The notes beneath the pieces were generated by a model. That model ran no database searches, was not told the origin of the DNA, and worked only from the letters and a program-made list of their open reading frames with translations. Positions 27,695-37,810 of a stretch of DNA of 64,000 nucleotides are shown here, one piece after another; position 1 is the first letter of the stretch; every line of letters begins with the position of its first letter. Made by a program: the position numbers and the translations under genes. The DNA is taken from NCBI RefSeq assembly GCF_003402235.1, contig NZ_QEWO01000001.1, positions 124,001 to 188,000 of the forward strand. The letters are read 5' to 3'. The stretch is from Parahaliea mediterranea (GTDB taxonomy: Bacteria > Pseudomonadota > Gammaproteobacteria > Pseudomonadales > Halieaceae).

Positions 27695-28105
27695 ATGATT
27701 ACCGGACTCGACCACATTGCCATCGCCGTGCCGGACCTGGAGAAAGCGGTCAAACGCTTCCTCGAGGACTTCGGCCTCAACTACGAAGGCACCGAAGACG
27801 TGGCGGCGGCAAAAACCTCCACCGCCTTCTTCCCCCTGCCACCCACCAGCATTGAGCTGGTGCATCCGCTGAATGGCGAAGGGCCCATTGCCAAGTACCT
27901 GGAGAAGAAGGGCGGGGGCCTGCACCATCTGTGCTTTCGCACCGACGACATCCATGCCGACGTGGCACGCCTGAAGGAAAAGGGCTACCAGTTCCTGGCG
28001 GACGAACCCAGCCCCGGGGCACACGACTGCCTGGTGATTTTCATTCACCCGAAGAGCTGCGATGGGGTACTGATCGAGCTGAGCCAGCCGCCGGCGGGCC
28101 ACTGA
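27695..28105 (+). CDS. mce: Methylmalonyl-CoA epimerase
   Basis: 136 residues of the vicinal-oxygen-chelate fold. The metal His lies in [16 protein letters not shown], followed by [20 protein letters not shown] and [14 protein letters not shown] with the second metal His and base. It interconverts (S)- and (R)-methylmalonyl-CoA. ATG 27695 has GAGG upstream; the in-frame start at 27677 overlaps the upstream stop region. It sits between carboxylase and mutase as expected for propionate catabolism. Confidence 0.95.
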   Translation: MITGLDHIAIAVPDLEKAVKRFLEDFGLNYEGTEDVAAAKTSTAFFPLPPTSIELVHPLNGEGPIAKYLEKKGGGLHHLCFRTDDIHADVARLKEKGYQFLADEPSPGAHDCLVIFIHPKSCDGVLIELSQPPAGH

Positions 28106-28199
28106 CCGCCCGCTACCAATGACCAAGCCCCCGGCACAGGGGGTTTCCATGACAACACCCGAACCGGGCCCGCCGGGGCCTGTTTCACGAGGATTCCCC

Positions 28200-30356
28200 A
28201 TGAGCGACAAAATCTACAACAAATCCGCGGCCACGCCAGAGGCCTGGCGCGAACTGGCCAGCAAACAGATGCGCGGCAAGTCGCTGGATGACCTGACCTG
28301 GCAGACCCCGGAGGATATTCCGGTAAAACCGCTGTACACCGCCGCGGACATCGAGGGCCTGGACTTCACCGATACCATGCCCGGCCTGTCGCCCTACATT
28401 CGCGGCCCCCAGGCCACCATGTACGCCGGCAGACCCTGGACCATTCGCCAGTATGCCGGCTTCTCCACCGCCGAAGCCTCCAACGCCTTTTACCGCAAGG
28501 CCCTGGCGGCCGGTGGCCAGGGGGTGTCGGTGGCCTTCGACCTTGCCACCCACCGCGGCTACGACTCCGACCACCCCCGGGTGACAGGCGACGTGGGCAA
28601 GGCCGGCGTTGCCATCGATTCGGTGGAGGATATGAAAATCCTGTTCGATGGCATTCCGCTGGATCAGGTGTCGGTGTCCATGACCATGAACGGTGCCGTG
28701 CTGCCGGTGCTGGCCGGCTACATTGTGGCCGCCGAAGAGCAGGGCGTGAGCCAGGACCAGCTGGCCGGCACCATCCAGAACGACATTCTCAAAGAGTTCA
28801 TGGTGCGCAATACCTACATCTACCCGCCCGCGCCCAGCATGAAGATCATCGGCGATATCATCGCCTACTGTTCCGAGCACATGCCGCGCTTTAACACCAT
28901 TTCCATCTCCGGCTATCACATCCAGGAAGCCGGGGCCAACGCCGCGCTGGAGCTGGCCTACACCCTGGCCGACGGGAAAGAGTACATTCGTACTGCCTTG
29001 GCCGCCGGCCTTGATATCGACCAGTTTGCCCCGCGCCTGTCCTTCTTCTGGGGCATCGGCATGAACTTCTACATGGAGATCGCCAAGATGCGCGCGGCGC
29101 GCCTGCTGTGGGCGAAGATCGTCTCCGAATTCAACCCCAAGAACCCGAAAAGCTCCATGCTGCGCACCCACAGCCAGACCTCCGGCTGGTCGCTCACCGA
29201 GCAGGATCCTTACAACAATGTGGTGCGCACCACCATCGAGGCCATGGCGGCCGTATTCGGCGGCACCCAGTCCCTGCACACCAATGCCCTGGACGAGGCC
29301 ATTGCGCTGCCGACTGAATTTTCCGCCCGCATTGCCCGCAACACCCAGCTGATCATCCAGGAAGAGACCGGCATCACCAACGTGGTGGACCCGTGGGGCG
29401 GCTCCTACCTTATGGAATCACTCACCCAGGATATTGCCGACAAGGCCTGGGAGCTGATCGAGGAAGTGGAGCAGGCCGGCGGCATGGCCAAGGCCATTGA
29501 AACCGGCATGCCCAAGCTGCGCATTGAAGAAGCTGCCGCCCGCAAGCAGGCCCGCATCGATCGTGGCGATGACGTGATTGTCGGCGTGAACAAGTACCAG
29601 ACCGACGCCGCCAGCGAAGTGGAAGTGCTGGATATCGACAACGAGGCAGTGCGCAAGTCCCAGCTAGAACGCCTGGCCAGCCTGCGCGAGGGTCGCGACG
29701 AAGCAGCGGTGGAGGCGATTCTGGAAGACATCTACCAGTGTGCGGTATCCGGTAAGGGCAACCTGCTGGCACTGGCCGTGGAAGCCACCCGCCGCCGCGC
29801 TACTGTGGGCGAAATCTCCTTCGCCATGGAGCGTGAATTTGGCCGCTTCAACGCCCAGGCCCAGACTGTCTCCGGCGTCTATGGCTCCGCCTTCCAGGAC
29901 GACGAGAACTGGCAGGGCATCAGCACCGACATTGACGCCTTTGTGGAAAAACACGGTCGCCGCCCGCGCATGCTGGTGTGCAAAATGGGCCAGGACGGCC
30001 ACGACCGTGGCGCCAAGGTGATTGCCACCGCCTTTGCCGATGTCGGTTTTGATATCGACCTGTCGCCGATGTTCTCCACCCCGGAGGAAGTTGCGCGCCA
30101 GGCCATCGAAAACGACGTGCATGTGGTGGGTGCGTCCTCCCTGGCCGCCGGCCACAAAACGCTGGTGCCGCAACTGGTGGAAGAACTGCGCAAGCAGGGC
30201 GCCGACGATATCGTGGTGATTGCCGGCGGGGTGATCCCCCGGCAGGACTACGACCACCTGTACCAGGCTGGCGTTAAATGCATCTTCGGCCCCGGCACGC
30301 CCATCCCCCAGTGCGCGCGCGAAGTGCTGGATGCGGTGAATGACGTCGCTGGCTGA
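28200..30356 (+). CDS. scpA: Methylmalonyl-CoA mutase, single-chain
   Basis: 718 residues, the size of single-chain mutases. The N-terminal TIM barrel contains [17 protein letters not shown] and [16 protein letters not shown], which line the substrate tunnel. The C-terminal cobalamin domain has the base-off B12 motif [12 protein letters not shown] (DxHxxG) and [14 protein letters not shown]. It rearranges (R)-methylmalonyl-CoA to succinyl-CoA. ATG 28200 is chosen because it has an ACGAGGA site; in-frame starts at 28119 and 28149 would add non-conserved Pro-rich residues. Confidence 0.97.
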   Translation: MSDKIYNKSAATPEAWRELASKQMRGKSLDDLTWQTPEDIPVKPLYTAADIEGLDFTDTMPGLSPYIRGPQATMYAGRPWTIRQYAGFSTAEASNAFYRKALAAGGQGVSVAFDLATHRGYDSDHPRVTGDVGKAGVAIDSVEDMKILFDGIPLDQVSVSMTMNGAVLPVLAGYIVAAEEQGVSQDQLAGTIQNDILKEFMVRNTYIYPPAPSMKIIGDIIAYCSEHMPRFNTISISGYHIQEAGANAALELAYTLADGKEYIRTALAAGLDIDQFAPRLSFFWGIGMNFYMEIAKMRAARLLWAKIVSEFNPKNPKSSMLRTHSQTSGWSLTEQDPYNNVVRTTIEAMAAVFGGTQSLHTNALDEAIALPTEFSARIARNTQLIIQEETGITNVVDPWGGSYLMESLTQDIADKAWELIEEVEQAGGMAKAIETGMPKLRIEEAAARKQARIDRGDDVIVGVNKYQTDAASEVEVLDIDNEAVRKSQLERLASLREGRDEAAVEAILEDIYQCAVSGKGNLLALAVEATRRRATVGEISFAMEREFGRFNAQAQTVSGVYGSAFQDDENWQGISTDIDAFVEKHGRRPRMLVCKMGQDGHDRGAKVIATAFADVGFDIDLSPMFSTPEEVARQAIENDVHVVGASSLAAGHKTLVPQLVEELRKQGADDIVVIAGGVIPRQDYDHLYQAGVKCIFGPGTPIPQCAREVLDAVNDVAG

Positions 30357-30430
30357 TTTGACGGCATGCGCAAGGGTCAGTTTCCATTCGGGCGCGCTTT
30401 CGTGCGCCTTCTGATCGGGCCCCTCACCCC

Positions 30431-31396
30431 GTGAGCGGCTTTGATATTGCGCCCATGCTGGCGGGTAACCGGCGGGCCCTGGCCAAGGCCATCACCCTGG
30501 TGGAGAGCAAGCTCGACCGCCACCGTGAGCAGGCCCAGGACATCCTGCAGCAGGTGCTGCCGCACAGCGGCAACAGCATCCGCATCGGCATCACCGGGGT
30601 GCCGGGCGTGGGCAAGTCAACCTTCATCGAAGCCTTCGGCCTGTACCTGATCTCCCAAGGCAAGCGCGTTGCGGTGTTGGCGGTGGATCCAAGCTCCCCG
30701 GTGGCCGGTGGCTCCATTCTCGGCGACAAAACGCGCATGGAAGAGCTGTCGCGCCGCGAGGAGGCCTTCATCCGCCCCTCGCCCTCCGAGGGCGCCCTGG
30801 GCGGTGTGGCGCAAAAAACCCGCGAAACCATGCTGCTGTGCGAAGCCGCGGGCTACGACGTGATCCTGGTGGAAACCGTTGGCGTTGGCCAGTCGGAATA
30901 CCAGGTGGCGGGCATGGTGGACTTTTTCATGGTGCTGATGCTGCCGGGTGGCGGCGATGAGTTACAGGGCATCAAGAAGGGCATTGTCGAACTGGCGGAT
31001 GCGCTGGTGATCAACAAGGCCGATGGCGACAGCTCGGTGCTGGCCAAGCGCACCCGCCAGCATTACAACAACGCCATGAACCTGCTGCGCCACACCAGCT
31101 TCTGGACGCCGCGGGTGATGACCTGCTCGGCCCTGCAGAACGACAACGTGGACGCCGTGTGGGGCATGATTGTCGACTACTACCTGCAGGCGCAGGACAA
31201 CGGCGCCTTTGTCAGCAAGCGCGCGCGGCAGAACCGCCAGTGGATGCACCAGCTGGTGGACGAAATGCTGCATATGGGGCTGTCCCGCCACCCGCGGGTG
31301 CGCGAAATCCTGCCGGCGTTGGAGCGCGATGTGGCCGAAGGGCGGGCGACAGCCTATGGCGCGGCCCGCCGGATCATGGATGTCTTCCAGGCCTGA
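30431..31396 (+). CDS. meaB: MeaB-type GTPase chaperone of methylmalonyl-CoA mutase
   Basis: 321 residues, GTG start. G3E GTPase motifs: Walker A GVPGVGKSTFIEAFG, base-II region VAVLAVDPSSPVAGGSILGD, switch VETVGVGQSEYQVA and NKADGD. It gates B12 delivery to the mutase and protects it from inactivation. It follows the mutase by 74 bp, completing the operon. No adenosyltransferase gene is adjacent. Confidence 0.96.
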   Translation: MSGFDIAPMLAGNRRALAKAITLVESKLDRHREQAQDILQQVLPHSGNSIRIGITGVPGVGKSTFIEAFGLYLISQGKRVAVLAVDPSSPVAGGSILGDKTRMEELSRREEAFIRPSPSEGALGGVAQKTRETMLLCEAAGYDVILVETVGVGQSEYQVAGMVDFFMVLMLPGGGDELQGIKKGIVELADALVINKADGDSSVLAKRTRQHYNNAMNLLRHTSFWTPRVMTCSALQNDNVDAVWGMIVDYYLQAQDNGAFVSKRARQNRQWMHQLVDEMLHMGLSRHPRVREILPALERDVAEGRATAYGAARRIMDVFQA

Positions 31397-31400
31397 TGGC

Positions 31401-31727
31401 ATGCGATTTTACCCGCTGGACAAGCTGATCAACCTCCACGATCACTACACCCGGCACTTCAAGATCGACAGTGCTGAATTGCTGTTGATCCAGCGCGCCG
31501 GGCAGCGCTACCTGATTGAGGCCCGCTGCCCGCACCGCGACCATCCCCTGGACGTGGCGACCATCGCCGACGGCGTGATCCAGTGCGCCCTGCACCAGTA
31601 CCAGTTTGCCATTGCCGATGGCCGCCTGATTCACGCCACCGAGGAACCCTGCCGCAGCCTGCGCACCTTCGCGCTGGTGTATGAGGGCAACGAAGTGGGC
31701 GTGATGCTGCGCGATGCCGACGATTAA
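31401..31727 (+). CDS. Small Rieske [2Fe-2S] protein
   Basis: 108 residues. The cluster-binding motifs are C43-P-H45 and C62-A-L-H65 (CPHRDHP and CALHQYQF), the ferredoxin-type Rieske pattern. No membrane anchor and no oxygenase domain, so it is a soluble electron carrier like those that serve ring-hydroxylating oxygenases or act as assimilatory nitrite-reductase small subunits. ATG 31401 lies 4 bp after the meaB stop, so it belongs to the operon. Its partner is not in the window. Confidence 0.85.
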   Translation: MRFYPLDKLINLHDHYTRHFKIDSAELLLIQRAGQRYLIEARCPHRDHPLDVATIADGVIQCALHQYQFAIADGRLIHATEEPCRSLRTFALVYEGNEVGVMLRDADD

Positions 31728-31803
31728 CGCATCGCCGTTAGCCTTTCGCGTGCAGTGACAGTAGACTCGGCAGCGTTTCCACCACTAGCGCCGAGGAGGC
31801 CCC

Positions 31804-32280
31804 ATGGCACACCCCAAAATTGGCAACATGGCACCGGCATTCAGCCTGCCCGACCAGGACGGCAACAAGGTCAGCCTGAAGGACTTCAAGGGCAAGCAGC
31901 CCGTGGTGCTGTTCTTCTACCCCAAAGCCATGACGCCGGGCTGCACGGTGCAGGCCTGCGGCATTCGCGATAGCCGCAAGGCGCTGGACAAGCGCGGCGT
32001 GGCGGTTTTCGGTATCAGCCCCGACCCCGTGGCGCGCCTGCCGAAGTTCATTGAAAAGCAGGGCCTGAACTTTTCACTGCTGTCAGACGAGGATCACGCG
32101 GTGGCTGAAAAGTACGGCTGCTGGGGCCTGAAGAAATTCATGGGCAAGGAGTTCATGGGGCTGATTCGCACCACCTTCATCATTGGCCAGGATGGCCGCC
32201 TGCTGAAGGTGATGGACAAGTTCAAAACCAAAACCCACCACGAGGACCTCTTGGCCGAGCTGGATCAGCTCGGCCTTTGA
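31804..32280 (+). CDS. bcp: Bcp-type peroxiredoxin
   Basis: 158 residues. Peroxidatic Cys47 in KAMTPGCTVQ and Cys52 five residues later give the BCP/PrxQ pattern of an intramolecular disulfide. It reduces hydrogen and organic peroxides in the cytoplasm with thioredoxin. The start ATG has GAGGAGG upstream. It is followed by a convergent rluE. Confidence 0.93.
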   Translation: MAHPKIGNMAPAFSLPDQDGNKVSLKDFKGKQPVVLFFYPKAMTPGCTVQACGIRDSRKALDKRGVAVFGISPDPVARLPKFIEKQGLNFSLLSDEDHAVAEKYGCWGLKKFMGKEFMGLIRTTFIIGQDGRLLKVMDKFKTKTHHEDLLAELDQLGL

Positions 32281-32288
32281 TACTTGCT

Positions 32289-32984
32289 CTAGCGCTTGCC
32301 GCCAGGCCGGCGGCTGGCGCTGGTGTCCCTAAGCCGACGGCTCGGTGAATTTCGGCGGCTATTGTCAATGCGTTTGCCATTGCGTTTGTCATTGTATTTG
32401 CCGTTGCGCTCGCTTCGGTCCGCCGGCGGCGCCGGCACCTCGATTATCCGGTACTCCCCCGGCGCCAGGCCATCCAGGTGCCAGTCACCCACCTGCGTTC
32501 GCAGCAGCCGCAGGGTGGGGTAGCCCACCGCGGCGGTCATGCGCCGCACCTGGCGATTGCGACCTTCCTGTATTGACAGTTCAAGCCAGCTGTCGGCCAC
32601 GCTCTTGCGCGCGCGAATGGGCGGGTTGCGCGGCCAGAGCCAGGCGGGCGGCGCAATCCGCCGGGCCCTGGCCGGCAGGGTGGGGCCGTCCTTGAGTGGC
32701 AGCCCTTGCGCCAGGCGCTGCAGGGCGTCGTCGGTGATATCGCCCTCCACCTGGGCCAGGTAGGTCTTCCAGCGTTTGTGCCGCGGGTTGGCGATCTGCT
32801 GCTGCAGGGCGCCGTGGTCGGTGAGCACCAGCAGGCCCTCGGAGTCATAATCCAGCCTGCCCGCCGCGCGAAAGCCCGGTGCGCTGAGGTAATCCGCCAG
32901 TGTGGCGCGGGGCGCGCCACTGCCTTCATCGGTGAACTGGCTCAGTACCTGAAAGGGCTTGTTGAACAGAATGAGCTGCGCCAT
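32289..32984 (-). CDS. rluE: 23S rRNA pseudouridine synthase RluE-type
   Basis: 231 residues of the RsuA/RluE branch without an S4 domain. The catalytic Asp sits in [16 protein letters not shown], and [19 protein letters not shown] is the second family motif. It isomerises one uridine of 23S rRNA (U2457 in E. coli numbering). The last about 40 residues are a very basic Arg/Ser/Asn tail ([20 protein letters not shown]) that family members usually lack and that may aid RNA contact. Confidence 0.9.
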   Translation of the reverse strand: MAQLILFNKPFQVLSQFTDEGSGAPRATLADYLSAPGFRAAGRLDYDSEGLLVLTDHGALQQQIANPRHKRWKTYLAQVEGDITDDALQRLAQGLPLKDGPTLPARARRIAPPAWLWPRNPPIRARKSVADSWLELSIQEGRNRQVRRMTAAVGYPTLRLLRTQVGDWHLDGLAPGEYRIIEVPAPPADRSERNGKYNDKRNGKRIDNSRRNSPSRRLRDTSASRRPGGKR

Positions 32985-33040
32985 GGGGTGTCGGGTAGGG
33001 GAAAAATGTCCGTTTCAATCAAGAGAATGGGGGGGAAACC

Positions 33041-33049
33041 TGCTACAAT
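33041..33049 (+). promoter_or_regulatory. Extended -10 promoter element of icd
   Basis: TGCTACAAT is a good extended -10 box (TGn plus TACAAT, 5 of 6), 84 bp before the icd ATG. No good -35 box lies at 16-18 bp, which extended -10 promoters tolerate. A G-tract (GGGGGGG, 33029-33035) lies just upstream. Confidence 0.45.
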
Positions 33050-33132
33050 GTGCGCCGCTCGAACCGGGGTCACTCCCACAAGGATATCGCACCCCGCCTT
33101 CCATTGAACCCTACATGCTACGGAGTACGACC

Positions 33133-34386
<1,254 letters not shown>

Positions 34387-34400
34387 CACCGTGCCTGCCA

Positions 34401-34464
34401 GCCCGCCCCGCTGGGGCGGGCCACAACGCAAACAAAACCGGCCCCGTGCCGGTTTTGTCTTTTC
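34401..34464 (+). terminator. Tandem hairpins ending the icd transcript
   Basis: The first hairpin pairs GCCCGCCCC with GGGGCGGGC (34401-34421). The second pairs ACAAAACCGG with CCGGTTTTGT (34432-34458), followed by CTTTTC, a typical Rho-independent terminator 46 bp after the icd stop. Confidence 0.85.
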
Positions 34465-34604
34465 TGGCGGCCGGCATGGCCAGGGCCAGGCCACCTTGAA
34501 ATGGCGTATACTCACTCCATATCCTAGTGACAGGCTGAAGTGAACTTCCCGAGCAATAGCCGGAACGCACCACCCCAAAAGTCACCACCCAAGAGATACG
34601 ATGC

Positions 34605-34961
34605 GTGATTGAGTACCAAACACACCGCCAGTGGCGCATGGCCGGCGAAGACGAGCACCACGATGGCAATCTGGCACTGCAGGAATCCCGGCCTGAACTC
34701 AAGCGCCCGCCGCTGTTCAAAGTGGTGTTGATCAACGACGACTACACACCCATGGAGTTTGTGGTGGAAGTGCTGGAGACCTTCTTCCGCATGAATCGCG
34801 AGCAGGCAACCCACGTTATGCTGACCGTGCACACCAAGGGTAAGGGTGTGTGCGGCATTTACACGCGGGACATTGCCGAAACCAAGGCGGCGCAGGTCAA
34901 CCAGTACGCGCGCGAGAACGAGCATCCACTGTTGTGTGAGATCGAGGCATCGGAGGGCTAG
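34605..34961 (+). CDS. clpS: ClpS, N-degron adaptor for ClpAP
   Basis: 118 residues. The N-degron pocket residues lie in [18 protein letters not shown] (Asn-Asp-Asp) and [13 protein letters not shown] (His), with [13 protein letters not shown] at the end. ClpS delivers proteins with N-terminal Leu, Phe, Trp or Tyr to ClpA. The GTG at 34605 (AAGAGA upstream) gives a flexible N-terminal extension like that of Pseudomonas ClpS; an internal ATG at 34638 would give 107 residues and is the alternative. clpA follows after 16 bp. Confidence 0.95.
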   Translation: MIEYQTHRQWRMAGEDEHHDGNLALQESRPELKRPPLFKVVLINDDYTPMEFVVEVLETFFRMNREQATHVMLTVHTKGKGVCGIYTRDIAETKAAQVNQYARENEHPLLCEIEASEG

Positions 34962-34977
34962 GGCCCGAGGAGTAAGT

Positions 34978-37266
34978 ATGCTGAGCAAGGATCTGGAGCA
35001 GACGCTGAACGAGGCGTTTCGCGGGGCGCGGGCCAAGCGCCATGAGTTCATGACCGTGGAGCACCTGCTACTGGCGCTGCTGGATAACAACGACGCCATT
35101 CGGGTATTGAAGGCCTGTGGCGCCGACATCGGCGGGTTGCGTGGCGATCTGGTGGAGTTTGTGGACGCCACCACGCCCCTGATTCCCGAAGACGAAGACG
35201 AGCGCGACACCCAGCCCACCCTGGGCTTCCAGCGCGTGCTGCAGCGCGCGGTGTTTCATGTGCAGTCCTCCGGCAAAAGCGAAGTGACCGGCGCCAATGT
35301 GCTGGTGGCCATTTTCTCCGAGCAGGAAAGCCAGGCGGTTTACTTCCTGAAAACCCAGAGCGTGGCCCGCCTCGACGTGGTCAACTTCATTACCCACGGC
35401 ATTTCCAAGGTCGGCAACGATGCCGAGGGCGATGGCGTGGAGCCCGGCCAGGCGAGCGGGGAAGAGGGCGCCGGGGAGGAGGGCGAGGCCAATCCGCTGG
35501 ACAGCTTTGCCACCAACCTGAACAACGAAGCCGCCGCCGGGCGTATCGACCCGCTGATTGGCCGCATCCCCGAGGTGGAGCGGGTGGCGCAGATTCTCGC
35601 CCGCCGGCGCAAGAACAACCCGCTGCTGGTGGGTGAGTCCGGCGTTGGCAAAACCGCCATCGCCGAGGGCCTGGCCAAGATGATCGTCGACGGCGAGGTG
35701 CCGGAGATGCTCAAGGACAGCGTGGTTTATTCGCTGGACCTTGGCTCCCTGCTGGCCGGCACCAAGTACCGGGGCGACTTCGAGAAGCGCTTCAAGGGCC
35801 TGCTGGCGGCGCTGAAGAAGCGCGAGGGCGCCATCCTGTTCATCGACGAGATTCACACCATCATCGGCGCCGGCGCCGCCTCTGGTGGGGTGATGGACGC
35901 CTCCAACCTGCTCAAGCCCCTGCTGAGTTCGGGCAAGATGCGCTGCATTGGCTCCACCACCTTCCAGGAATACCGCGGTATCTTCGACAAGGATCGCGCC
36001 CTCAGCCGGCGCTTCCAGAAGATCGATGTGCTGGAACCGAGCGTGGAGGACGCCTATAAGATTCTCAAGGGGCTCAAATCCCGCTTTGAGGATCACCACG
36101 GCCTGCGCTACACCGACAAGGCCCTGCGCACGGCCACGGAACTGGCCTCGCGCTACATTACCGACCGCTTCCTGCCGGACAAGGCGATAGATGTTATCGA
36201 CGAGGCGGGCGCCTACCAGCAGTTGCAGGCGCCCTCCAAGCGCAAGAAGGTGATTGGCGTCGGCGATATCGAGGCGGTGGTGGCGAAGATCGCCCGTATT
36301 CCGCCGAAGACGGTAAGTACCGACGACAAGGAAGTGCTGCAGAAGCTGGAGAAAAACCTGCAAATGGTGGTGTTTGGCCAGAACCAGGCCATCAGCAGCC
36401 TGTCCACCGCCATCAAGCTGGCTCGTGCCGGCTTGCGCTCGCCGGACAAGCCCATTGGCTCCTTCCTGCTGGCCGGCCCCACCGGCGTTGGCAAGACAGA
36501 GGTGACCCGCCAGCTGGCCAAGCAGCTGGGGCTGGAGCTTATCCGCTTTGATATGTCGGAATACATGGAGCGCCACACCGTGTCACGGCTGATTGGCGCG
36601 CCCCCGGGCTACGTCGGCTTTGACCAGGGCGGCCTGTTGACGGATGCAGTCACCAAGCACCCCCATGCGGTGGTGCTGCTGGATGAGATCGAAAAGGCCC
36701 ACCCGGAGGTCTTCAACCTGCTGCTGCAGGTGATGGACCACGGCACCCTCACCGACAACAACGGGCGCAAGGCGGATTTTCGCAATGTGATTGTGGTGAT
36801 GACCACCAACGCCGGTGCCGAGAGCATCAGCCGGCGCACTATCGGGTTTACCTCCCAGGATCACAGCACCGACGGGATGGAGGCGATCAACCGCATGTTC
36901 ACCCCGGAATTTCGCAACCGCCTGGACGCCATCGTGCAGTTCGAGCCCCTTGGCGAGGATGTCATCCTGACGGTGGTGGACAAGTTCCTCACCGAACTGC
37001 AAGGGCAGCTCGACGAGAAGCGGGTGACCCTGCAGGTGGATGAAGATGCGCGCCTGTGGCTGGTGGAGAAGGGCTACGACCGCAATATGGGCGCGCGGCC
37101 CATGGAGCGGGTCATCCAGGATCACATCAAGAAGCCCCTGGCGGAGCTGGTGCTGTTTGGCGCGCTGGCCAATGGCGGTGGCACCGCGCTGGTGTCGCTG
37201 GATACTGCGGCGGATGCGCTGGTGGTGAGTGTGGAAGAGGAAGAGGCCGTGCTGGCCGATTCCTGA
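34978..37266 (+). CDS. clpA: ClpA, AAA+ unfoldase of the ClpAP protease
   Basis: 762 residues. The N-domain is followed by two AAA modules: Walker A GESGVGKTA at about 219 and GPTGVGKTE at about 500. A ClpP-docking loop IGF lies at about 622 (TIGFTSQD). It unfolds substrates, including those brought by ClpS, and threads them into ClpP. ATG 34978 follows GAGGAG. An acidic Gly/Glu linker (GEEGAGEEGEANP) lies between the N-domain and the first AAA module. Confidence 0.98.
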   Translation: MLSKDLEQTLNEAFRGARAKRHEFMTVEHLLLALLDNNDAIRVLKACGADIGGLRGDLVEFVDATTPLIPEDEDERDTQPTLGFQRVLQRAVFHVQSSGKSEVTGANVLVAIFSEQESQAVYFLKTQSVARLDVVNFITHGISKVGNDAEGDGVEPGQASGEEGAGEEGEANPLDSFATNLNNEAAAGRIDPLIGRIPEVERVAQILARRRKNNPLLVGESGVGKTAIAEGLAKMIVDGEVPEMLKDSVVYSLDLGSLLAGTKYRGDFEKRFKGLLAALKKREGAILFIDEIHTIIGAGAASGGVMDASNLLKPLLSSGKMRCIGSTTFQEYRGIFDKDRALSRRFQKIDVLEPSVEDAYKILKGLKSRFEDHHGLRYTDKALRTATELASRYITDRFLPDKAIDVIDEAGAYQQLQAPSKRKKVIGVGDIEAVVAKIARIPPKTVSTDDKEVLQKLEKNLQMVVFGQNQAISSLSTAIKLARAGLRSPDKPIGSFLLAGPTGVGKTEVTRQLAKQLGLELIRFDMSEYMERHTVSRLIGAPPGYVGFDQGGLLTDAVTKHPHAVVLLDEIEKAHPEVFNLLLQVMDHGTLTDNNGRKADFRNVIVVMTTNAGAESISRRTIGFTSQDHSTDGMEAINRMFTPEFRNRLDAIVQFEPLGEDVILTVVDKFLTELQGQLDEKRVTLQVDEDARLWLVEKGYDRNMGARPMERVIQDHIKKPLAELVLFGALANGGGTALVSLDTAADALVVSVEEEEAVLADS

Positions 37267-37276
37267 GCGCCGTGAG

Positions 37277-37307
37277 GGCGGGGCGCAATGACAGGATTGC
37301 GCCCGCC
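37277..37307. terminator. Hairpin between convergent clpA and infA
   Basis: GGCGGGGCGCAAT pairs with ATTGCGCCCGCC (12 bp, one bulged G) around a 6-nt loop, 10 bp after the clpA stop. No T-run follows, but the stem is strong and could act on either strand. Confidence 0.5.
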
Positions 37308-37364
37308 TGCGCTACACAGCCCTGGGGCGGGCTTCGCTCTTTCCTGATGGGGCAGCTGGTGGCT

Positions 37365-37406
37365 CTATTTCGGGCAGCTGGCGCACTATTTCGGGCAGCT
37401 GGCGCA
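37365..37406. repeat. Two perfect 21-bp tandem repeats
   Basis: CTATTTCGGGCAGCTGGCGCA occurs twice in direct contact (37365-37385 and 37386-37406; unit described here by its ends CTATTTC and CTGGCGCA). A partial copy (GGGCAGCTGG) lies upstream at 37350. It sits in the 167-bp gap between clpA and infA. Confidence 0.9.
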
Positions 37407-37433
37407 CTATGCCGCCGCGGCGGAGCAGGGCGC

Positions 37434-37652
37434 TCAACGCTCCCGGTAGGTGATACGGCCCTTGGTGAGGTCGTAGGGGGTCAATTCCACGCGCACTTTG
37501 TCACCGGTCAGGATGCGGATGTAGTTCTTGCGCATCTTGCCGGAAATGTGAGCGGTAACCACGTGGCCGTTTTCCAGCTGCACGCGGAACGTGGTGTTGG
37601 GCAGGGTGTCGATCACCTCGCCTTCCATTTCAATCTGGTCTTCTTTTGCCAT
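37434..37652 (-). CDS. infA: Translation initiation factor IF-1
   Basis: 72 residues, exactly the E. coli IF-1 length. It begins [20 protein letters not shown] and ends [12 protein letters not shown], an OB-fold that covers the ribosomal A site during initiation. GAGGAA precedes the ATG at 37652. It is the last gene of the trxB-aat-bpt-infA run and converges on clpA. In E. coli clpA, infA and aat are also neighbours. Confidence 0.98.
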   Translation of the reverse strand: MAKEDQIEMEGEVIDTLPNTTFRVQLENGHVVTAHISGKMRKNYIRILTGDKVRVELTPYDLTKGRITYRER

Positions 37653-37735
37653 GCCTTTGGCAGTTCCTCGCGAAAAAATAGGGGCGCATTTTGCCTTAAA
37701 CGCAAGGGATGTGCCAGATGAATCTTTGGCGCTTT

Positions 37736-37774
37736 GTCCTGAATTGCGGTCCTGAATTGCTGTCCTGAATTGTT
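37736..37774. repeat. Three 13-bp tandem repeats between infA and bpt
   Basis: Units GTCCTGAATTGCG, GTCCTGAATTGCT and GTCCTGAATTGTT are contiguous, followed by a decayed copy (GCCCGGATTTGCG). The 158-bp gap otherwise contains the infA leader. Confidence 0.9.
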
Positions 37775-37810
37775 GCCCGGATTTGCGCTGAACGGTGGTG
37801 ATTTTGGCTG

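Noticed and set aside
24265-27780. A 1171-codon open frame on the minus strand across the biotin carboxylase and epimerase genes
   Set aside because: It mirrors the strong third-position GC bias of the plus-strand genes, has no recognisable motif, and the plus strand clearly encodes known enzymes with ribosome sites.
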